64,000 bases of DNA from NCBI GenBank assembly GCA_000697355.1, contig JNEN01001244.1:1-64000 (forward strand), read 5' to 3'. This DNA comes from Syncephalastrum monosporum B8922 (lineage: Eukaryota > Mucoromycota > Mucoromycetes > Mucorales > Syncephalastraceae). Every line of letters starts with the position of its first letter. Positions within the stretch are counted from its first letter, which is position 1. A model generated the notes under the pieces. The model was given only the letters and a program-made list of their open reading frames with translations. It was not told the origin of the DNA and ran no database searches. Below, one piece after another: positions 58,195-64,000 of this stretch. The position numbers and the translations under genes were made by a program.

Positions 58195-59458
58195 ATGGCC
58201 AGTGCGCCAATTAATCAATACACATTGGAGAACAACACGGTGTTCTCCATCGAGGGCAAGGGCCTCAAGCTGAATACCTCGGACGATGTCAAGGAGTTTG
58301 TCGACACGATCATGCAAATGGACGATCTCACCACGGTCTGTTTGAGCGGAAACACCCTCGGTGTCGAGGCCAGTCAAGCCTTGGCTAGCGCTCTCAAGAC
58401 CCGCACGTCTCTCAAGGTAAGATAGAGATAGACAAAGAGCGATAGAGAACGTGGCACTCATGGCGAAACAGCGTGCGCTTCTGTCTGACATTTTCACGGG
58501 TCGCCTCGTGAGCGAGATCCCGGATGCGTTGCAAGCCTTGTGCGATGCATTGGCCGAGACATCCCTGACTGAGCTTGACCTGAGTGACAATGCCTTTGGC
58601 CCGCGTTCGGCCCACCCGCTCGTCGGTCTGCTTACCGAGACGACCACCCTGACCACCCTCCGATTGAACAACAACGGCTTTGGCCCCAGTGGTGGCTTGA
58701 TGATTGCCGAGGCCCTTCAAAAGATGAAGGCGCCGCTCGACACGATTGTCTGTGGCCGGAATCGGCTCGAGGACGGCAGCTCGCCTGCGTTTGCCGATGC
58801 GTTTGCTCACCACAAGGACTCGCTTCGCGTCGTGCGCATGCCTCAGAACGGTATCCGCCCCGACGGTATCAAGGCCCTCGTGCGCGACGGTCTCCGCCAC
58901 TGCACGCGCCTCGAGCACCTCGACTTGCAAGACAACACCTTCACCCACAAGGGCAGCAAGGCCCTCGTTGCCGCGCTGCCTGCCTGGACGAGCATCGTCG
59001 AGCTCAACCTGAGCGACTGTCTCCTCTCCGGCCGCGGTGGCCTCGCCCTCGCCCAGGCCCTCCACAAGACGCGCTATCCCCTCGCCCGTCTGCGTCTCCA
59101 ATACAATGAAATCTGCGGCGACGCTGCCCTCATCCTTGCCGATGCCATTGCCGCCCATATGGACGCCCTGGTGCTGCTCGAACTGAACGGTAACCGCTTT
59201 GGTGAGGACGAGCGCGAGGCCCAGGCCATCCGGGCTGCTCTCGCGCAATGGGGTCACGATGAAGCCCTGGACGAACTCGACGATATGGAAGAAATTGACA
59301 GTGACGAGGAAGAGGAAGAGGAAGAGGAGGAAGATGAGTCCGACGAGGAAGACGAGCTCGTCAAGAAGGCCGACGCGGCCGAGGCCCAGGAACCCAAGAC
59401 CAAGGCGGCCAGCGAAGAAAATGACCTGGCCGCGCAGCTGGAAAAGACCCACATCTAA
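58195..59458 (+). CDS. RNA1: Ran GTPase-activating protein (Rna1/RanGAP)
   Basis: Stimulates GTP hydrolysis by Ran in the cytoplasm and so sets the direction of nuclear transport. Two exons: 58195-58416 and 58472-59458; 1209 nt, 402 residues. Leucine-rich repeats run from about residue 30 to 340 (LTTVCLSGNTLGVEASQALA, LTELDLSDNAFGP, TTLRLNNNGFGPSGG, LEHLDLQDNTFTHKGSKALV, LARLRLQYNEI, LLELNGNRFGED). CGRNRLEDGS carries the Asn (Asn171) known to act on Ran. An acidic tail follows (DELDDMEEIDSDEEEE) and the conserved end LEKTHI. Length and layout match fission yeast Rna1; there is no animal-type SUMO-binding C-terminal domain. Confidence 0.97.
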
Positions 59459-60930
59459 ATCGAAAGCAACGAACTCACCCCCACCCACCCCCCCCAGAAA
59501 GTGACCTTTTTGACTTTCTCTCCCACTCTACCCATCCCCCAATCTCCCCATCTTTATCTCTCTCTCTCTCACTCTCTCTCTCACTCCCTTGGCCCCCCGC
59601 TTATCCTTCGGCATCAGCACGGACATACACTCACTGATTCACAACCACATACACACACGCATTCTATTTCTATATAAACATGACATTTGTTTATACGCAC
59701 AAGATGACCTGAGTATGCTAGCATCTTTGTATCTGTACTTTTCACTGGGTCCATAAAAGGACGATTGTGTTGCTATGTAGTACGAAAGGAAGACTACAGA
59801 AAGAATTGAATGCCCCCTTCTTATCGGTTGCTATGCGAACCTATAATGAACTTGAATAGCTAAGATAATATTAAACTATACTGTAAGCCTGAAGAGTAGC
59901 ACCACATTTGAGAACAACTTTGCATATCGATGCATTGGAAGGATGTCATGGCATAGACACGTTTCATGTACAAGTGTTCCACCGCCCGGCACCGACGGCT
60001 TTTATCGGTGGCTCTACTTTGTCAGGAAAAATTGTTGAAGTATGTCAACTGCTCGGTCGTTTGGTATAAGAAAAACGGTCTTTGGATTACTAGCATATTG
60101 CGAGATGTGTAGACTATGAAATGGTGCAGATATGAGCGTCAGTGAGTGCCGAGATTTGCTTATCTTTGCTCTCTCTCCACTTTCGACATCGATGCCAACA
60201 AGAGCGTGGGCAGTCTTCACCGGCAGCTAAAGTAACCTAACCACGGCAACAACCGCTGACAACTGAGCCCCACTTACAAGGTCCTGCTTTGTAAACTACA
60301 GAAGTTATTCATCTGCATCATTCTTTTTTTCTTTTCTTTTTTTTTGGATACCAGCGTTGCGGGCCCGTGCTAAGAGGAGATAAGTAAAGCTATGGCGAGG
60401 ACAGCTGCAACACAAAGCACCGCAACTTCACAAACTCAATCAGCAGAACAACGATCTAGGCAGCCTTTGCATTCCACACTCGCTATTACTTCTGTATATA
60501 AGCTGACCAGTTTTACTCTAGTGAAGGTGGATGGGGTAGAATGCCGTAACCTGACTTTATCTCTGCGTAGCTAAGCGAAAGCCGCGAGACCAAACTGAAC
60601 ACGAATCTATACGTATTTTAGTGTAAGAACGCTAGGTAGAAGTTATGTACATGACACTTGACAGCATGAAGCTCTTTTGGCGCAGATGGAAAAACTATGT
60701 CTATTTGTAAAGTGGAGTATAAGGGGCTGTACCTGCAGGCGTAGTGCCCGCTTTTCTTTTTTTTTTTTGTCAAAAGTGGGGAAGAAAAAAGAAAAGTCCA
60801 CCAGGATTTTAATCTCCAAAAAACACGCCGCAATCCCAGCCCATATAGCTGTGGATTGAGGCACTCCGTGTTGATCGCTTTGAGAAATCATCGAAGAGGG
60901 GAAAAAGAGTTCAGTGGCAAATCCATGCTA
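59459..60930. other. Gene-poor region downstream of RanGAP
   Basis: CT- and CA-rich simple sequence in the presumed 3' UTR (about 59560-59660), then AT-rich sequence with no recognised gene. Confidence 0.55.
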
Positions 60931-60935
60931 GAGGT

Positions 60936-60943
60936 CCCCCCCC

Positions 60944-60978
<35 letters not shown>

Positions 60979-60980
60979 GG
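60936..60980. repeat. Poly(C)-poly(A)-poly(G) simple sequence
   Basis: A run of C, then about 32 A, then G, at the 3' side of the LINE remnant. The A-run is on the wrong strand to be that element's tail. Confidence 0.7.
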
Positions 60981-60999
60981 GAAAGAGGGCGGCGATGGT

Positions 61000-63475
61000 C
61001 TGTGCGGTGATCGTCCCTGTGTTACGTTGCTGGCGGTCGGGTCTGCGATGCACTCAGACAAAGCGTCGCGTGTGTCTCCGTCGTCCGGATGCCTCAGCCC
61101 ATCGATCTTGCAAACGATGAACGAGCAGGAGGGACCAGGCATTACGCAAGGAAGTCCAAGGAAGCCAATACGTTCGCCACTTGACCAGGCGGGGGCGATC
61201 GCGCGAGGAAACAGGCAAGTAGACAATTGACTCGATAAGCCGGCGAGGGCGCATACGCCGGACGCTTGAGAAATGTTCGCGGCGTTGCTCAAGCTCCTCG
61301 CGCCAGTGACAGGCTGAATACACATAATGCTTTATTCTGTATTTTGATATAAATGAGATGCTGGAGGGATGGCATGGGGCGTTGTTGCCCGAAAGGAAAC
61401 TTCTAACAATTTGGCGTACTCGTGGAGAGTCGCCAAGTCTCCCGAAGTCCTCCATTCATTGCGAATGACACGACATTTCTCAACAACGTGGAAACTGGCA
61501 GGTCGTGTGCACGCGTGACGAACTTGAGCTGCAGAGTTCGGGAACGAAGACCCGTCGACGGTAGGTCAGCGAGCACCAAGGGGACCATCGTGGGGATGGG
61601 CGGCGAGCACTGCTTTGGTTCATGACCATTTTGAGGCAGCCGCGCTGTGCTCGGTTCATGAGCTCGCGATGGTGATGCTGCCAAGGGATAAGAGCCAGAC
61701 CGTATTCGAGAACGGGACGTACGAACGTGCGATACTCCCATGCCGTACTGGTTTATGCCCAGAGAACGAAGAATTGCCATGACGCCCGTTGCCTTTGTTA
61801 TACGTTCGTTGAGGAGACGTGCGCTATCGACGCCGTGACAGGTAAAAGGAGGGCCGAGGTAGTTGAATACTTCGACCGACGCTAATATTTGGCCGTATAG
61901 ACGAGAAACGAGGCATCAGGGTAGTCCGGGGAGGATTTGACAACTGCACACTTGCTAGGGTGCCAGCGGTAACCGAGCAGACGGGAATGGGTGTCAGCAA
62001 CGTCGAGCAGGAACGGTATGTCCTCGGAAGCACCGATGAGGGCTACGTCGTCCGCATACAAGAGCGCTGTGACGGGCAGGATGGTGTCGTCGATGCGCCG
62101 AGGTGGCCGTCCACCACCCAGAACTCGACGGTAGGTCGGATTCTGCGCTGTGGTCTCGATGTGTCCACTAACGTCTGCGGTTCGTGGTAGGATTGGACGG
62201 CGGATCCGACCGACATGTTGGCGAAGTGCGCGGGGGAGCGAGTCGATGAACACTGCGTAGAGGATGGGGCTGAGGGTGGAGCCTTGAAGGACCCCACGCC
62301 TGGACCGTATCCATCTCGACTGGAAGTTTTGCAGGACGGCCGCAGTTTTCACATCTTCAAACATGTGGCGGAGAAGAAGGAAAAAAGGGCGAGACATGCA
62401 GGGAGACAAGGCATCCCAGATCACCGTGCGGTCCACCGAGTCATAGGCCGATTTGATGTCTAGGAATGCAAGCGAGGGCGGCTGACCCTACAGATGGCGG
62501 TACAGTTTGATCAGCGCATCCAGGACGAAGGCTTGGTCGAGAGCACCGCGTTGCTGACGGAAACCGCCCTGAGCGAGGTCGAGAGCCGGGATCGAGTCGA
62601 GCAACTTGGGCAGGAGAGCGCGTTCCAGGAGCTTGCGCAGGACACTGGTCAGGCTGATAGGGCGAAAATTTGCTGGGTCAGAGGGATCACCCTTCTTATG
62701 TAGGAACGACTTGCGCCGTCCTCCATGAAGTCGGGGTCCATGACCAGCACCAGCAGACGGTGAAGAACTTTGCAAGGACGAGTGACAGCGGCTGCACGAT
62801 GGGCTTTAGCATCGCCCCGGTGATATGGTCCTCACCAGGGGCTTTGCGCGGTGCGAGCTGTTTTATGAGGTTGCCAATTTCTTCTGCGTCAAACGGGGCC
62901 TCGGACGTGGGATCGGCGTGTGCAAACAGCGGGGCATGGCGTTGCCAATCCGGTCTTGCAACTTGCTCTCCGCCGAAGACTTGCGCTAGGTGGGAGACCA
63001 TGGCTTCGGCTGCTGCAACGGGGCCGGCGGGATGCGAGTAACCGGCAGGGGCGCGTCGATTGGCTCGCATCCGCTTTACAACCTGATTGGCTTTGGCGGG
63101 CGACTTGTATTCCATGTTCTGGCAGAACTGTTTCCAGGCGCGACGTCGTGTCCGCTTCACTTCTGCAGTGATTTTTGCCTTGGCGCGAGCAAGCGCGTTC
63201 CACCAACGGGCAACAAGGCGGATGTCCTGATGGCGGTAGCGTGTGCTGGTCTTCCACGCGTGGTAAGCCTTTTCACGCCGAGTTGCCAGAAGTTCTAACT
63301 CGTCTGTCCAGAACCACTCCCAGTGTTTGGGGTGCATGCGACCACGGCCTACACTGGTATCGACAGCTCTGTGAATGGCGGAGGTGATGGCGTTACTGAG
63401 TCGTTCGACATCGGATAAGCGAGCAGACGCGTAGGGCTGTTGTTGGGCGGCGGACAGCAAACGATTGAGCTCCAC
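61000..63475 (-). mobile_element. LINE (non-LTR) reverse transcriptase, decayed
   Basis: Minus-strand ORFs join into an ORF2-like protein: 63475-62696 (HWEWFWTDELELLATRREKA, then NLIKQLAPRKAPGEDHITG), a frameshift near 62.7 kb, 62775-62488 (IHKKGDPSDP-type start as HKKGDPSDPANFRPISLTS), a stop at 62488, then IKSAYDSVDRTVIWDAL with the RT Asp, GVLQGSTLSPILYAVFIDSL and the YADD active site (LLYADDVALIGASED, 62436-61882). A second frameshift and stop follow (61.8-61.4 kb, MAILRSLGINQYGMGV). No endonuclease domain is visible in the window, so the copy is 5'-truncated or the ORF starts inside. Not functional. Confidence 0.88.
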
Positions 63476-64000
63476 CCACTAGGGTAGACTCGACACGCTG
63501 TTTGAAGGAATCGACGCCCAGCATAAGCGCTTCAAGCCCCGCGAAATGCGTAGCTTCTGGTGCTGGCGGGGAACGTTCAACAGGGTACTTGTGCAGATGA
63601 GGCAGAATGGTACGCGAAACTCTGATGATGATGACCAGGCGACTGCTGCGACACTTTGTTCGAAAAAAAAAAAAAAAAAAAAGGTTACTGATTTGAGTCT
63701 CCCCTGAAGACCATAATTTAAATGAATGACAGATGATCGTTTATTCCCGAGAAAAGCAGTCATTGGCGATGGCGATGTGGGCCATGTATAGAATGAAATT
63801 GAGATTCAACAAGTATACCCTTCATTAATGCGACGACAAGAGATAAAAACAAAGGAAGGTACAAAAATATACTTATTACGGAAGACAGGGACAAACAAGA
63901 GAAGATGGGCAAATATGTCTGGCTCCGTACGGAAACGTATCCTCTCTTTCACCCATTTTGACAAGCGGTGCAATGTGCACTGGTATCAACTTCGTAGCAA
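63476..64000. other. Window end, no recognised gene
   Basis: Contains a 20-nt A-run (63663-63682) near the 5' end of the LINE remnant and otherwise AT-rich sequence without ORFs of note. Confidence 0.5.

Noticed and set aside
58412..59488. 358-codon minus-strand ORF
   Set aside because: Antisense shadow of RanGAP exon 2.
60930..60980. Poly(A) as tail of the LINE remnant
   Set aside because: The LINE is on the minus strand, so its tail should appear as T on the plus strand; here it is A.

Overview
The window is chromosomal DNA of a filamentous fungus. Genes are broken by many short GT-AG introns (about 45-110 nt), there are no operons, and neighbouring genes are often head-to-head or tail-to-tail. 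Fungal genes present include a fused fungal-type ATP sulfurylase, eRF3 with a PAM2-like motif, a NOT2/3/5 protein, a Sea4/MIOS GATOR2 subunit and glucosidase II. The mix of these genes with decayed LINE, Ty3/gypsy and Tc1-like pieces, plus a fragment of a protein family with a C-terminal GEVK motif, suggests Mucoromycota. The lineage call is inference; no rRNA or tRNA gene was recognised.

Layout. 1-143 (-): first exons of a Rab GTPase, cut by the window edge. 724-2850 (-): eRF3, divergent from 3148-5565 (+) CCR4-NOT subunit 3. 5928-6853 (+): Utp23. 7109-9478 (-): CBS/PB1 tail-anchored protein. 9.5-18.9 kb is a repeat-rich graveyard: a truncated unknown gene, a gypsy integrase piece, a 177-bp Tc1-type MITE, ankyrin and transposase remnants, a gypsy RNase H piece and two unidentified gene candidates. 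19003-20864 (-): ATP sulfurylase, divergent from 21111-22051 (+), a Rossmann (SDR-like) protein that converges on 22138-23359 (-), a phosphoglycerate-dehydrogenase-like protein that has lost its catalytic residues. 23.4-26.0 kb has no recognisable gene. 26517-28291 (+): unidentified coiled-coil protein. 28530-29313 (-): cytochrome b561, divergent from 29553-30356 (+) BAG-domain co-chaperone. 30672-31142 (+): LYRM2-like. 31302-34509 (-): glucosidase II alpha. 36080-36850 (+): DinB-like protein. 38004-38820 (+): cyclophilin. 39113-41211 (+): a multi-motif protein (PIP-like box, five spaced psi-K-x-E motifs, two Rad18-type zinc fingers). 41.8-45.1 kb: LINE C-terminus and GEVK-family remnants. 47308-51045 (-): MIOS/Sea4, 15 exons. 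51810-55136 (+): intronless ZW10/Dsl1-like protein with an acidic Trp repeat tail. 56273-57589 (+): inositol hexakisphosphate kinase. 58195-59458 (+): RanGAP. 61.0-63.5 kb (-): broken LINE reverse transcriptase.

Functionally the conserved genes are housekeeping: translation termination and mRNA decay (eRF3, NOT3), ribosome assembly (Utp23), ER quality control and retrograde traffic (glucosidase II, ZW10), TORC1 control (MIOS), nuclear transport (RanGAP), sulfur assimilation and inositol pyrophosphate signalling. The two most unusual proteins are the PIP/SUMO-motif/UBZ protein and the ZW10 with a repeated acidic-tryptophan tail. The catalytically dead dehydrogenase is third. Exon borders were set by hand from splice sites and reading phase; the summed coding length is a multiple of three in every complete model.
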